A stretch of DNA of 64,000 nt, from NCBI RefSeq assembly GCF_010669305.1, contig NZ_CP048649.1, positions 372,001 through 436,000 of the forward strand. Reading direction: 5' to 3'. Under the pieces are notes generated by a model. The model saw nothing but the letters and a program-made list of their open reading frames with translations, was not told the DNA's origin and ran no database searches. Position numbers and translations under genes: made by a program. Source of the DNA: Aminipila butyrica. GTDB taxonomy: Bacteria; Bacillota; Clostridia; Peptostreptococcales; Anaerovoracaceae. This document shows positions 8,324 to 17,320 of this stretch, piece by piece (the first letter of the stretch is position 1; each line of letters starts with the position of its first letter).

Positions 8324-9391
8324 ATGGAATATACAAAATATAACAAAGCCATGGTACTTCTTTCTGAGGAAAATCGCGATTTTGCGGCAAAGTCAGAACA
8401 GCCCATATATGGAAACTTGAGAATAGAGACAGGCAACGGCAAGGGCGCGATTTCTTTGAGCACCCAGAATCTGCGTTTTTTTGAGCGCAACCGCTACATT
8501 TACAAATTAATTTTATTTGGGGAGAAAAAGGAGCGGACGATTCATGCAGTAGTGGGATCACTGATTTTAAACCGATTTGGGACAGGAGAGAATTATTTTC
8601 GTTTTGAGCCAGGAAATGTAGATGGTCGGGGAGGCCAGCTGAGCGATTATTCTGTGGCTATTGTGGCAGCGGTGTCCATGAGGGACAACAAGGAACCACT
8701 GCATCCAGTGTTGAAAGGAAAGCTGGCTTTTGCCGGAAGCACTGTTATGGCAGCGGGTGCAGAGCGAGTAAATCGCAACGAGGAGGAATCCATGGAAGAG
8801 CAGGAAGAGTCGGAACAGAAGCGAGAGCGTCGTTTGGAACAGCCGCCAAAGGCAGGAAAAGATGTATTTGACGAAGCTCTGGAAGCAGGACCTTATGACA
8901 CAGGGGATTTTGTAACTAAAAAAAGGGCTAACTATAACCAGTTTTACAATCAATATGTCAAGGAAGCCTGTGAGAAGACCGCTAAGACGGCGGAGCTTGC
9001 TGATCTGGTCTACCCATTCAGCAAGGACAAGACAGGTGCTCGGTGGCGGCGTGTTGCCAACGTGAAGCATTTGCCGTTGGTATCACCAGGCGCCATGTGG
9101 GGAGCTACGAAATACCGCCACTACATATTGGGGGAGGATGCCAATATGTACTACTTGGGTATACCGGGCCGCTTCATTCAAGAGGAGCAGCCGGAGGGGG
9201 GCCAGTCTGGCTTCGTCCTTTGGCAGCCTATCGCTGGAGCCGAAGGCTTGGAAGCTACCAAGGCAGACTGTTCCATGGAAAATCGTATGACAGCGTATGG
9301 CTACTGGATTACAGCCATAGATAAGGATACTGGAGATATCGTGGAGCCTATTCCGCTTGAAACCCGCAGCCCTAAGGGGAGAAGGGGATGA
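8324..9391 (+). CDS. conserved hypothetical protein of Clostridia
   Basis: 355 residues; ATG at 8324 follows GGGGGAGGG. I do not recognise a characterised family. Residues 1-130 form a compact domain rich in beta strands (YGNLRIETGNGKGAISLSTQ, LILNRFGTGENYFRF). A Glu/Arg-rich linker follows at about 145-185 (EEQEESEQKRERRLEQPPK). The C-terminal domain at about 205-345 is rich in Trp, Tyr and Gly (GARWRRVANVKHLPLVSPGA). No signal peptide or membrane helix, so it is likely cytoplasmic. The two-domain plan with a charged linker suggests a binding or scaffold protein; no function can be assigned. Confidence 0.65.
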   Translation: MEYTKYNKAMVLLSEENRDFAAKSEQPIYGNLRIETGNGKGAISLSTQNLRFFERNRYIYKLILFGEKKERTIHAVVGSLILNRFGTGENYFRFEPGNVDGRGGQLSDYSVAIVAAVSMRDNKEPLHPVLKGKLAFAGSTVMAAGAERVNRNEEESMEEQEESEQKRERRLEQPPKAGKDVFDEALEAGPYDTGDFVTKKRANYNQFYNQYVKEACEKTAKTAELADLVYPFSKDKTGARWRRVANVKHLPLVSPGAMWGATKYRHYILGEDANMYYLGIPGRFIQEEQPEGGQSGFVLWQPIAGAEGLEATKADCSMENRMTAYGYWITAIDKDTGDIVEPIPLETRSPKGRRG

Positions 9392-9446
9392 TGCCTATGC
9401 CTGTCAGCTTCTGGCAGCGGTGGGGCCATCTCCCCAAAATAACTCA

Positions 9447-9478
9447 TAAAAAATGACAGAGATTACTCTGTCATTTTT
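9447..9478. terminator. bidirectional terminator between the hypothetical gene and crp/fnr
   Basis: Perfect arms AAATGACAGAG (9451-9461) and CTCTGTCATTT (9466-9476) around ATTA, with T runs on both strands. The stop codon of the minus-strand regulator lies in the loop. Confidence 0.85.
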
Positions 9479-10131
9479 AATAAGCCTTTGCGGTCTACAA
9501 TAGCGATACCCTTGCGGGATACGGTGATGTAGCCTTCTCCGGAAAGATATTTCAGGATTCTAGTGACTACCTCTCGGGCTGTGCCCAAGTGACCTGCAAT
9601 TTGCTCATGAGTTAGGGCAATTGTATCACTCTGATCCAGGGCGGATTGTTCCAATAAAAACAATGCTAGTCGTTTATCCATTTTCATAAATAATACCTGT
9701 TCTACTATCCACATAACTTCGGAAAAGCGCATGGAAATAATATCGTTCATAAACTGTTCTACTCGAGGGCTTGTTTTGGCAATTTTATCATAGATAACAG
9801 GGCTGATGATAGCCAATTGTGTAGGAGTCTCTGCTGACACGTGGACATCAAAGGAAATATTCTTAAGCATGCAGGAGGCGGATAACATGCAGTTGTCCCC
9901 TTCTACTAGGCGAAACAAGGTTATTTCCTTGCCTTCGTCGGACAGCATAAAGGTCCGAAGGCGGCCGCTGATAACACCTAAGACTCCCGTACATTCTTGC
10001 CCGCCTCCATGGACGATGTCTCCCGGTTTAAAGGTGCGGAGCACCGTATTGGCAGATAGTTCTGCCTTGTGGGGAGGCGTAAGCTGCGCCCAAAAAGGAT
10101 ATAATTCAGAAAGCATTTTTTCATCAATCAC
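9463..10131 (-). CDS. Crp/Fnr family transcriptional regulator
   Basis: 222 residues from GTG at 10131. AGGTG lies 6 bases upstream; the GTG at 10140 would overlap the ribosome site itself, so it is less likely. N-terminal cyclic-nucleotide-type beta barrel (LRTFKPGDIVHGGG, EGDNCMLSASCMLK), dimer helix, then a winged helix with THEQIAGHLGTAREVVTRIL. It lacks the N-terminal cysteine cluster of Fnr. Cys residues in DNCMLSASCML are compatible with redox or metal sensing but prove nothing. It is divergent from the sulfur-oxidoreductase fusion and probably controls it; a candidate operator sits between them. Confidence 0.9.
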   Translation of the reverse strand: MIDEKMLSELYPFWAQLTPPHKAELSANTVLRTFKPGDIVHGGGQECTGVLGVISGRLRTFMLSDEGKEITLFRLVEGDNCMLSASCMLKNISFDVHVSAETPTQLAIISPVIYDKIAKTSPRVEQFMNDIISMRFSEVMWIVEQVLFMKMDKRLALFLLEQSALDQSDTIALTHEQIAGHLGTAREVVTRILKYLSGEGYITVSRKGIAIVDRKGLLKMTE

Positions 10132-10207
10132 ACCGATCACCTCGAATATCTATTTGAATTTTCTGAAAACAGTGGTAAAATAAATATATTATAAAGTCTA
10201 TAAATTT

Positions 10208-10246
10208 AGTATACCATACGCTTTAAAAAAGTGTGACTTTATCACT
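10208..10246. promoter_or_regulatory. crp/fnr promoter -10 and candidate operator in the divergent region
   Basis: GTGA-N5-TCAC (10233-10245) is an inverted repeat of the half-site type used by Crp/Fnr proteins. On the minus strand an extended -10 (TGG then TATACT, 10216-10208) lies about 20 bases from it, so the site would overlap the regulator's own -35 and could give autoregulation. Confidence 0.45.
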
Positions 10247-10305
10247 GAAACATTTTGTAAAAGCCGCTAAAATGACATTACTAATGAAAGATGGAGGATA
10301 AGTAA

Positions 10306-12882
10306 ATGGATAGAAAGAAAGTTGTTATTATAGGCGGAGTTGCAGGGGGAGCTACCACTGCGGCAAGACTTAGAAGACTTGATAAAGATGCAGAAATCAT
10401 TATCATGGAAAAAGGCGACTACATTTCTTATGCTAACTGTGGTCTCCCTTACTATATAGGTGACGTGATTAAGCAGCGGGAAGCTTTGCTGCTCCAGACG
10501 CCGGAAGCCATGAAGCAGCGATTTAACATAGAAGTGCGCACAGGCAACGAAGTCCTGTCTATTCAGCGACAAGAAAAGAAAGTGACTGTCAAGCGGGCAG
10601 CGGATGGCAGTCAGTACCAAGAAGACTACGACGTGCTGGTGCTTGCTACCGGATCTACGCCAATTGTTCCGCCAATCAAAGGCATTCAGGGAGAAGGGAT
10701 TTTTACCCTGTGGAATATTCCGGACACCGACCGGATTAAAACTTACATCACAGAAAAGAAACCGAAGACGGCCGCGGTCATTGGCGGCGGATTTATCGGC
10801 TTAGAAATGGCCGAAAATCTTCGGCAGGTGGGCTGTCAGGTAGCCGTCATCGAAATGCAGGATCAGGTTATGACCCCGTTGGATTTTGAAATGGCGCAGC
10901 TGGTCCATGAGAATATGAAGCTGAACGGCGTGGAGTTGATTTTGTCTGATGGTGTTCAGACGTTTGAACAGGTTGCGCAGACCCCTGTGCCTACAAACCG
11001 GGTAACGCTGGCCAGTGGACGCCAGGTAGAAGCGGAGTTAGTGATTCTGTCCATCGGCATCAAGGCCAACAGTTCTTTGGCGAAGGAAGCTGGTTTAGAG
11101 TTGAATCAGCGAGGGGGTATTCTGGTCGATGACTATTTGAAGACCTCAGATGAATCTATCTATGCGGTAGGCGATGCCATTGAGGTAACGGAGTTCATCG
11201 AAAAGGGAAAAACCATGATTCCGCTGGCAGGTCCGGCGAACAAGCAGGCTCGCATTTGTGCTGGCAATATTGCAGCAGGCTTCGGCACAGTGAAAGGAAA
11301 CCCAGAGACCTATGAGGGTACCCAAGGGACATCTGTAGCCAAGGTCTTCGATTTGACGGTAGCAGCCACAGGGCTTAACGAGAAAGCGCTGATTCGTATG
11401 GGGAAAAAGCCAGAGGTAGATTATTTTGTGGCAACGATCAGTCAAAAGTCTCACGCAGGCTACTATCCGGATGCAACGACCTTGACTATGAAGCTGTTGT
11501 TCGGACTGTCGGGTAAGATTTTCGGTGCTCAGATTGTGGGAGTGGATGGAGTGGATAAGCGGATTGACGTGATTGCTACTGCCATTCGGCTGGGGGCTAC
11601 CGCTACAGACTTAAAGAAGCTGGAACTGGCTTATGCTCCACCGTACTCCTCCGCCAAGGATCCGGTGAACATGTTAGGCTTTGTCAGTGAGAATATCTTA
11701 AACGGATTGGTGCGATTCGTGCCTTGGAATGGGCTGGAAAAGCGGGAAGAGCTGGCAGAACAAGCTGGGGTGCCAGCTGTGACGGTGCTGGATGTGCGGG
11801 AAAGCTTTGAGCGGATGGCTTTTGCTCCGACAGATTCAGTTCATATTCCATTTGGACAGTTGAAAGAACGGTTGGGTGAGTTGGACCAGAATCAATTGAT
11901 AGTGACTTTTTGTGCAATTGGTGTTCGGGCCTATAACGCGGCTCGGATTTTAATGAATGCTGGGTTTAAGCATGTTGCCGTGTATCCGGGAGGTGCGGGA
12001 TTCTATCGGTCAGTCTTTCACGATACCTTATGTGGAAAGGAGGACGGGTCCTGCGGGACCCCCTTTCCCTCGGGGGGCGGGACGGTAACGGATAGCGGTG
12101 ATGTGCAGAAAGCAACTTCGTTGGGCTTAGAAAACCTGGTTATCACTAAAAATGTGGATTGCAGCGGTCTCCAGTGTCCGGGACCTATTATGAAAGTGTA
12201 CAATGCAGTCAACGAAATAGAGGAAGGGGACCTTATCAAGGTTTCTGCTACGGATATGGGCTTTGCCGCTGACATTGAGTCCTGGTGTAAGCGCACAGGC
12301 AATACCTTGGTAAAGAGAGAACGAGAGGGCAAGCAGAATGTGGTGTACCTCCAAAAAGGAGCAGCTCAGAGCGGTGGTATAGGAGAAGGGGAAACCAAAG
12401 TGGCAGAGTTGCCTCAGGGAAAGACCATGGTGGTATTCAGCGGGGATTTAGATAAAGTGCTGGCTTCTTTCATTATCGCTAATGGGGCCGCAGCCATGGG
12501 CCGTCCGGTAACCATGTTCTTTACCTTCTGGGGATTAAACGCCTTGCGGAAGCAGCAGAAACAGACGATACAAAAGCCGTTTATTGAAGGTATGTTTGGA
12601 CGGATGATGCCAAGGGGCGTATCTAAATTAAAACTATCCAATATGAATATGGGCGGTATGGGCACCAAAATGATGAAGAAGGTTATGAATGACAAGAATG
12701 TGGATTCGCTGGAGGCCTTAATGAAGAAGGCCATGGAGAATGGTGTTAAACTGGTAGCCTGCACCATGTCTATGGACGTGATGGGTATTCGCAAAGAGGA
12801 GCTGATCGACGGTGTGGGGCTGGGCGGTGTAGCGGCCTACTTGGGGGATGCAGAGCAAGCCAATGTAAATTTATTTATCTGA
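10306..12882 (+). CDS. CoA-disulfide reductase / rhodanese / TusA / DsrE four-domain fusion
   Basis: 858 residues. Domain 1 (about 1-450) is an FAD- and NAD(P)H-dependent disulfide reductase of the CoA-disulfide reductase/NADH oxidase group: GGVAGGATTAARLRRL dinucleotide fold, redox Cys45 in YANCGLPYY, and AVIGGGFIGLEMAENL. Domain 2 (about 460-555) is rhodanese-like with active Cys536 in TFCAIGVR. Domain 3 (about 610-690) is TusA/SirA-like with VDCSGLQCPGP (Cys619, Cys624). Domain 4 (about 700-858) is DsrE/DsrF-like. Together these suggest transfer of persulfide sulfur along one chain, or reduction of CoA or protein persulfides using NAD(P)H. The order is known in anaerobes. It is transcribed away from the Crp/Fnr regulator. 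Confidence 0.92.
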   Translation: MDRKKVVIIGGVAGGATTAARLRRLDKDAEIIIMEKGDYISYANCGLPYYIGDVIKQREALLLQTPEAMKQRFNIEVRTGNEVLSIQRQEKKVTVKRAADGSQYQEDYDVLVLATGSTPIVPPIKGIQGEGIFTLWNIPDTDRIKTYITEKKPKTAAVIGGGFIGLEMAENLRQVGCQVAVIEMQDQVMTPLDFEMAQLVHENMKLNGVELILSDGVQTFEQVAQTPVPTNRVTLASGRQVEAELVILSIGIKANSSLAKEAGLELNQRGGILVDDYLKTSDESIYAVGDAIEVTEFIEKGKTMIPLAGPANKQARICAGNIAAGFGTVKGNPETYEGTQGTSVAKVFDLTVAATGLNEKALIRMGKKPEVDYFVATISQKSHAGYYPDATTLTMKLLFGLSGKIFGAQIVGVDGVDKRIDVIATAIRLGATATDLKKLELAYAPPYSSAKDPVNMLGFVSENILNGLVRFVPWNGLEKREELAEQAGVPAVTVLDVRESFERMAFAPTDSVHIPFGQLKERLGELDQNQLIVTFCAIGVRAYNAARILMNAGFKHVAVYPGGAGFYRSVFHDTLCGKEDGSCGTPFPSGGGTVTDSGDVQKATSLGLENLVITKNVDCSGLQCPGPIMKVYNAVNEIEEGDLIKVSATDMGFAADIESWCKRTGNTLVKREREGKQNVVYLQKGAAQSGGIGEGETKVAELPQGKTMVVFSGDLDKVLASFIIANGAAAMGRPVTMFFTFWGLNALRKQQKQTIQKPFIEGMFGRMMPRGVSKLKLSNMNMGGMGTKMMKKVMNDKNVDSLEALMKKAMENGVKLVACTMSMDVMGIRKEELIDGVGLGGVAAYLGDAEQANVNLFI

Positions 12883-12900
12883 GATAAAAGATATAGAAAA

Positions 12901-12936
12901 GCTAAGCGCAGGAAAAAAGGTGCGCTTAGCTTTTTT
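12901..12936 (+). terminator. rho-independent terminator after the fusion reductase
   Basis: Perfect 10-bp arms GCTAAGCGCA and TGCGCTTAGC followed by TTTTTT. It can also serve the converging amidohydrolase gene. Confidence 0.88.
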
Positions 12937-12948
12937 GATTCTTAATGT

Positions 12949-14601
12949 TTAATTGCAGCGAATGGCTAAGTTATTTTCGGGTTTCTGATAGACAATTTTT
13001 CCCCCGACCATGGTGAGCTCTGGAAGGATATCTTTAATGTCCATGGGGTCAATAGTAAAAATATCCTTATCCAGGATGACCATATCTGCATAATAGCCTT
13101 CTTTGATTCGGCCTTTTTTATCTTCCATGAATTCCGCATAAGCGCTGCCCGTAGTATAGGCATCGATGGCGGTATAGATGTCTACGCACTCCTGGGGATA
13201 AAAGCCTTCCGGCGGATTGCCTTGAAAATCCTTTCGGGTAACTGCACTGTAAAGGTTGGGAAACGGATTGCAGGATTCCACAGGACAGTCTGTTCCGTAG
13301 GAAATGAGACCGCCTAAATCATGAAGGGTTTTAAAGGCATAGGAGGTGGAAGAAAGTTCTTTACCGCAGCGGTCTTCTACGATGTGCATATCATAATCCA
13401 GAAAAACGGGCTGATACAGGACCAGGATTCCTAAGCGAGCAATTCGCTCTAGCAAGGACCTATCGGTAATCTGACAGTGTACGAGAGCGTGGCGAAGCTT
13501 ATTCTTTCCGTCGATAAAGGCTTTTTCATAGCAGTCGATGGTCTGTTCGATGGCAGCATCGCCGATGACATGCGTGATGACCTGCAAGTTGTTTTCCGCG
13601 GCTAGTTGGCAATATTGCTCCATTTCTTCTTTGGTAACCCATTCCAATCCGAAGTTGCCGGAATCATCGGCGTATTCTTGCCGCATGAAAGCCGTCCTAG
13701 CCCCCAGGCTGCCATCCTTAAAGAGCTTTAAGGGACCGAGGGTCAGCCAGGAGTCCTCTGGATAGCTTCCCCGAGCATATTCGCCAGTTTCTAGGTATTC
13801 TTTGAAATCGGCCACCCGGTTAAAGCACACTTGATGACGGTAGCGAAGAAGGGCTTTGTCTTCATCAAATATCTGATGGAACATAGAAAAGTAAGCGGTT
13901 GCATCTAGCACGGTGCTGCCAATATCGTTACTTTGTATACTGGTAAGACCATGAGCAACAGCATATTCCATGGTGCGAATGAACAATTGAGCCCTTTCGG
14001 CTGGAGAAAACTCTGGAATAATCTCTTTAACAAAATTACAGGCGTTTTCTGTAAAGATCCCATTGGGGTACCCGTCTGAACCCAGCTCAAAGGTGCCTCC
14101 CGGCCACTGAGGAGACTTTCCGTCGATACCGACTGTCTCAATAGCCTTTGTATTGGTAGAGATGATATGACCGCAGATCCGTTCCAACACAATAGGAATG
14201 TCCGTGGAAATCTTGTCTAAATCAAACCGGTTGGGATTTCTCTTTTCATCCGTGAAAAGATCTTGATTCCAGCCGATCGCGTGAAGGCCGTGTTGAATAT
14301 TTTTCGGGTTTTCGGCTATAAACGTTTTACATCGGTCAATTATATCGCCGATGGAGGTGCAGTCCATGAGGGATACTTGGGCCATAGAATCTGCAAAGAG
14401 AAGAATGTGCAGATGAGAATCGTTTAAGCCTGGAATAACTGTTTTTCCTTTGCAGTCGATGAATTGGCAAGAATCATCTGCCAGAGCTAGAATTTTCTCA
14501 TTGCTGCCAACCTTGCCAATCAAGCCATTCTCGATAAAAACAGCTTCTGCAAATTTTTCTCTTTCAAGATAGACTTTGCCGTTATGTAATATAGTGCTCA
14601 T
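12949..14601 (-). CDS. amidohydrolase family protein (YtcJ/AepA-like)
   Basis: 550 residues, start ATG with AGAGGGG upstream. It is a metal-dependent hydrolase of the amidohydrolase superfamily: N-terminal beta domain, VIPGLNDSHLHILLFADS with the HxH metal ligands at about residue 65, a YtcJ-type central region (LGPLKLFKDGSLGARTAFM), HVIGDAAIEQTIDCY, HALVHCQI, and ISYGTDCPVESCNPF near residue 430. The C-terminal strand KGRIKEGYYADMVILDKD is typical. It hydrolyses an amide or cyclic amide; the physiological substrate of this branch is generally unknown. No signal peptide. Single gene. Confidence 0.88.
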   Translation of the reverse strand: MSTILHNGKVYLEREKFAEAVFIENGLIGKVGSNEKILALADDSCQFIDCKGKTVIPGLNDSHLHILLFADSMAQVSLMDCTSIGDIIDRCKTFIAENPKNIQHGLHAIGWNQDLFTDEKRNPNRFDLDKISTDIPIVLERICGHIISTNTKAIETVGIDGKSPQWPGGTFELGSDGYPNGIFTENACNFVKEIIPEFSPAERAQLFIRTMEYAVAHGLTSIQSNDIGSTVLDATAYFSMFHQIFDEDKALLRYRHQVCFNRVADFKEYLETGEYARGSYPEDSWLTLGPLKLFKDGSLGARTAFMRQEYADDSGNFGLEWVTKEEMEQYCQLAAENNLQVITHVIGDAAIEQTIDCYEKAFIDGKNKLRHALVHCQITDRSLLERIARLGILVLYQPVFLDYDMHIVEDRCGKELSSTSYAFKTLHDLGGLISYGTDCPVESCNPFPNLYSAVTRKDFQGNPPEGFYPQECVDIYTAIDAYTTGSAYAEFMEDKKGRIKEGYYADMVILDKDIFTIDPMDIKDILPELTMVGGKIVYQKPENNLAIRCN

Positions 14602-14904
14602 GTGTTAAGACCCCTCTCTTACATTTGTAACGTAATTAGATTTTCTCCATTGCCGGTCGAAGTATAGATTGAATATGTAAAATTATAAACTAAAAATGGT
14701 ATCGATAAAATCTTATTCCCTTGAATTTTTAATAAAAGTAGTTAAAAACAAAAGATATGTGTCCTAAAGTTTATTTATACAGACCTTTTATCTAAGTGGA
14801 CCAATAAGGCGAAAACCAGACTAGTAAAAGGCGACGATAAAAGGCTTTCAGGAATTGTTTTTTTCTTGAATAATACAGGCAATTGTGATAACATTGTAAG
14901 GTAT
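14602..14904. other. 303-bp divergent intergenic region (amidohydrolase / tadA)
   Basis: AT-rich. A minus-strand TATAAT at 14687-14682 with a weak TTTTAT 17 bases upstream could drive the amidohydrolase. Near tadA there are three close copies of AAGGCGA/AAAAGGC (about 14807-14850) and TTGAAT (14866) with GATAAC (14887), which would place a transcript start only a few bases before the tadA ATG. No recognisable RNA gene. Confidence 0.4.
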
Positions 14905-15393
14905 ATGAGAAATTTCATGATAGACGCGCTGGATGAAGCGAGAAAAGCTTATAGCTGCGGGGAAATCCCCATTGGTGCAGTGGTGGAGAAAGATGGACAG
15001 ATTATCGGTCGAGGTTATAACCAGACAGAGACCTTGAGAGATCCTACGGCTCACGCAGAGATGATTGCCATACGGGAGGCAGCGAAGACTTTAGGCGGCT
15101 GGCGGCTGGCGGGCTGTGAACTGTACGTAACCTGTGAGCCTTGTGCCATGTGTGCAGGAGCCATGGTTTGGTCCCGGATTCATAAGGTGCATATTGGTAC
15201 CATGGACCCTAAAGGAGGCGCTTGTGGGTCTGTATTTAACATTATTCAGGAAGAAAAATTAAATCATTTTGTAGAAATAGAAACCGGTCTGATGGAAGCG
15301 GAATGCGCCAGTCTTTTGAAATCTTTTTTCAGGGATTTGCGCCAAAGAGGTTCTCGGTGGAAGAAACAGAAAGAATCAGAACTTACGAAATAG
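14905..15393 (+). CDS. tadA: tRNA adenosine(34) deaminase
   Basis: 162 residues from the ATG at 14905; a longer frame from TTG 14866 is possible. Zinc-deaminase motifs are complete: TAHAEMIAI (His50, Glu52) and EPCAMCAGAM (Cys80, Cys83). GEIPIGAVVEKDG is characteristic. It converts A34 to inosine in tRNA-Arg(ACG), letting one tRNA read CGU, CGC and CGA; it acts in the cytoplasm and is usually essential. The ribosome site (TAAGG, 3-4 bases away) is weak for either start. The SRP RNA gene that often sits beside tadA in Firmicutes is not seen here; a secreted Ig-like protein gene follows 17 bases later. Confidence 0.92.
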   Translation: MRNFMIDALDEARKAYSCGEIPIGAVVEKDGQIIGRGYNQTETLRDPTAHAEMIAIREAAKTLGGWRLAGCELYVTCEPCAMCAGAMVWSRIHKVHIGTMDPKGGACGSVFNIIQEEKLNHFVEIETGLMEAECASLLKSFFRDLRQRGSRWKKQKESELTK

Positions 15394-15410
15394 AAAGTAG
15401 AGGAACGCAC

Positions 15411-16259
15411 ATGAAAAGATCCATTGGTGCAATAGCGGCACTGGTATTGTTAATGGTTATGATGACCACATCTTTTGGTTTTGCAGGAACTTTAAAGCTG
15501 GAGGATTCTTATCCTAGAGATGGGGATAAAGGCATGCAGGTGGAAAATTCCGGTGTCAAGTTGTACTTCAATCAAAAGATGATTGCTAAGAACAATATAG
15601 AGGAAAATTTGGAAAGCTTTAAGCTGACCGATGCCAAAGGCAAGGCCCTGCCTATCCGCGTGCTTTACAGCCCAAAGGAAGAGGGACTGGTTCTTGTTCT
15701 GGTAGATAATCAAACCCTACTTTCAGACAGTACCTATAAGCTGTCTATCTCCAAGGATGTGATGGCGGCCTCTGGTGATACTTTAGCCAAGAATCAGTCC
15801 ATCACTTTTAACACGGTAGATACCAGCTCCGCTATGAAGGCTAACATGGCCATGATGGGTATCATGGTGGTGGGTGTAGTCTTTATGTCCAGCAGAGCGG
15901 CTAAGAAGCAAATGGAAAAGGATAAAGAAGAAGCGGGCGTAGAAGAGAAAGTCAATCCATATAAAGTAGCTAAGGAAACGGGAAAGTCCGTAGAAGAAGT
16001 TGTTGCTTTGGATCAGAAGGATAAAGAGAAGCAGCGGCGAAAGCAAGCGAAAAAGCTAGCCAAGGAAGCCGAAGAATGGACCGATGAAGATGAAGACGCT
16101 GTCTTAAATGACAACAAGCGGGTGAAAGGTCCTCGTCCAATTGCTGCGGGAGGTAGTGCATACCTCACCGGCAGAAAGGCGGCGGCAGAGGAGAGGGCTA
16201 GAAAGCAAGCTCAAGCAGGAACGACTCGTCCGAAAAATAAAGGCAAGAAAAAGAAATAA
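15411..16259 (+). CDS. membrane protein with SbsA/Big_5-type Ig-like domain and lysine-rich tail
   Basis: 282 residues; ATG at 15411 after AGAGGA. Signal peptide at 1-25 (KRSIGAIAALVLLMVMMTTS). The Ig-like domain at about 26-135 has the Big_5 pattern: DSYPRDGDKGMQVENSGVKL, VKLYFNQKM, LLSDSTYKLSISKDV and QSITFNTVDT. One membrane helix at about 140-160 (ANMAMMGIMVVGVVFMSS) is followed by a highly charged Lys/Glu tail ending in KNKGKKKK. That predicts an extracytoplasmic Ig domain with a cytoplasmic basic tail, possibly nucleic-acid or membrane binding. The function is unknown. Confidence 0.75.
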   Translation: MKRSIGAIAALVLLMVMMTTSFGFAGTLKLEDSYPRDGDKGMQVENSGVKLYFNQKMIAKNNIEENLESFKLTDAKGKALPIRVLYSPKEEGLVLVLVDNQTLLSDSTYKLSISKDVMAASGDTLAKNQSITFNTVDTSSAMKANMAMMGIMVVGVVFMSSRAAKKQMEKDKEEAGVEEKVNPYKVAKETGKSVEEVVALDQKDKEKQRRKQAKKLAKEAEEWTDEDEDAVLNDNKRVKGPRPIAAGGSAYLTGRKAAAEERARKQAQAGTTRPKNKGKKKK

Positions 16260-16272
16260 GCGGAAATTTTTC

Positions 16273-16309
16273 AGCTCACTTTATGCTAGGCCATAAGGTG
16301 AGCTGTTTT
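16273..16309 (+). terminator. terminator/attenuator between the Ig-like gene and ispE
   Basis: 13-base arms AGCTCACTTTATG and CATAAGGTGAGCT (one T-G pair) around CTAGGC, then GTTTT. The short T tract may allow partial read-through into ispE, which starts 19 bases later. Confidence 0.7.
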
Positions 16310-16327
16310 GATAAGCGGGGAGATGAG

Positions 16328-17296
16328 ATGAAGGAGATCAGCGTAAAATCTTATGCGAAGATCAACCTGTCCTTGGACGTGTTGGGCATCCTGCCCAGCG
16401 GGTATCATCAGGTAGAAATGATTATGCAGCAACTGGACCTGCACGATGTGGTGACAGTAAGGTGGACGGAGAATCCGGAATTGCCAGGAGTGGAAATTCG
16501 AGTGGAATCTAATCGGGCAGACTTGCCGGTGAGCTCGGAAAACCTGGCCTATAAGGCGGCAGAGCGGATGGCTCAAGAATTAGGTAAAAGAGGAACGGTC
16601 TACATATTTTTACAAAAGAATATTCCGGTAGCTGCGGGGTTAGCGGGAGGAAGCGGTAATGGTGCTGCGGTCCTCCACAGTTTGAATGCGCTGTGGGAGG
16701 CGGGGTTATCAGTGAAAGAGCTTTGCCGTATAGGGCTTTCGTTGGGAGCCGACGTGCCTTTTTGCATCATGGGTCAAGCTAAGGGAAATCCGCAGCTGGG
16801 AGACGCCATCAGTGGAGACCCGCTGGCCTGTACCTGCGCCTATGCAGAAGGCATTGGTGAAAGGCTAACGCCGCTGCCGGCCCTGCCTGCTTACGTGTTG
16901 CTGAGTAAGCCCCCTTTGGGTGTGTCTACGGCAGAAGTATACCGGGGCATTGATGAAGAATTAGGGTTGGAAAAGCCTGAGGATGGAGAAAAACTCCTTG
17001 TATTACAACGACATATGGACACAAAAGCGCTTATAGAGGGCATAAAGTCTCATAATTATGAAAAAATAATCGAGATTATGGCAAATCTGCTTGAATTATT
17101 CACCATAAAGCAGTATCCTATCATTATGTATACAAAAGACAAGATTGTCGAAAGGGGCAATGCCGCTAAAGTGCTTATGAGCGGAAGTGGTCCCACCGTA
17201 TTTGCCCTTTATTTTGAAGAAGATAAAATGAATCAGGATTATGAAGCTTTATGTGACGTGAATGAGGAGACGTATGCAACGAAAACATTGAGATAA
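16328..17296 (+). CDS. ispE: 4-diphosphocytidyl-2-C-methyl-D-erythritol kinase
   Basis: 322 residues; ATG at 16328 after GGGGAG. GHMP kinase of the MEP isoprenoid pathway: SYAKINLSLDVLGILPSGYH at the N-terminus, ATP loop PVAAGLAGGSGNGAAVL at about 100-116, and LMSGSGPTVFALY near the C-terminus. It phosphorylates CDP-methylerythritol with ATP. Between GADVPFCIMG and AEGIGERLTPLP there are about 20 extra residues (AKGNPQLGDAISGDPLACT) where most homologs have only a short GGTAL-type link, and the protein is longer than the usual 280-290. A GntR regulator follows 24 bases later. Confidence 0.93.
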   Translation: MKEISVKSYAKINLSLDVLGILPSGYHQVEMIMQQLDLHDVVTVRWTENPELPGVEIRVESNRADLPVSSENLAYKAAERMAQELGKRGTVYIFLQKNIPVAAGLAGGSGNGAAVLHSLNALWEAGLSVKELCRIGLSLGADVPFCIMGQAKGNPQLGDAISGDPLACTCAYAEGIGERLTPLPALPAYVLLSKPPLGVSTAEVYRGIDEELGLEKPEDGEKLLVLQRHMDTKALIEGIKSHNYEKIIEIMANLLELFTIKQYPIIMYTKDKIVERGNAAKVLMSGSGPTVFALYFEEDKMNQDYEALCDVNEETYATKTLR

Positions 17297-17320
17297 AATA
17301 AGAAGATGATGAGGTGAAAT

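Noticed and set aside
8265..8561. N-terminal extension of CvpA by 99 codons
   Set aside because: No ribosome site at 8561, low-complexity Cys/Pro composition, and a strong AAGGAG before 8264.
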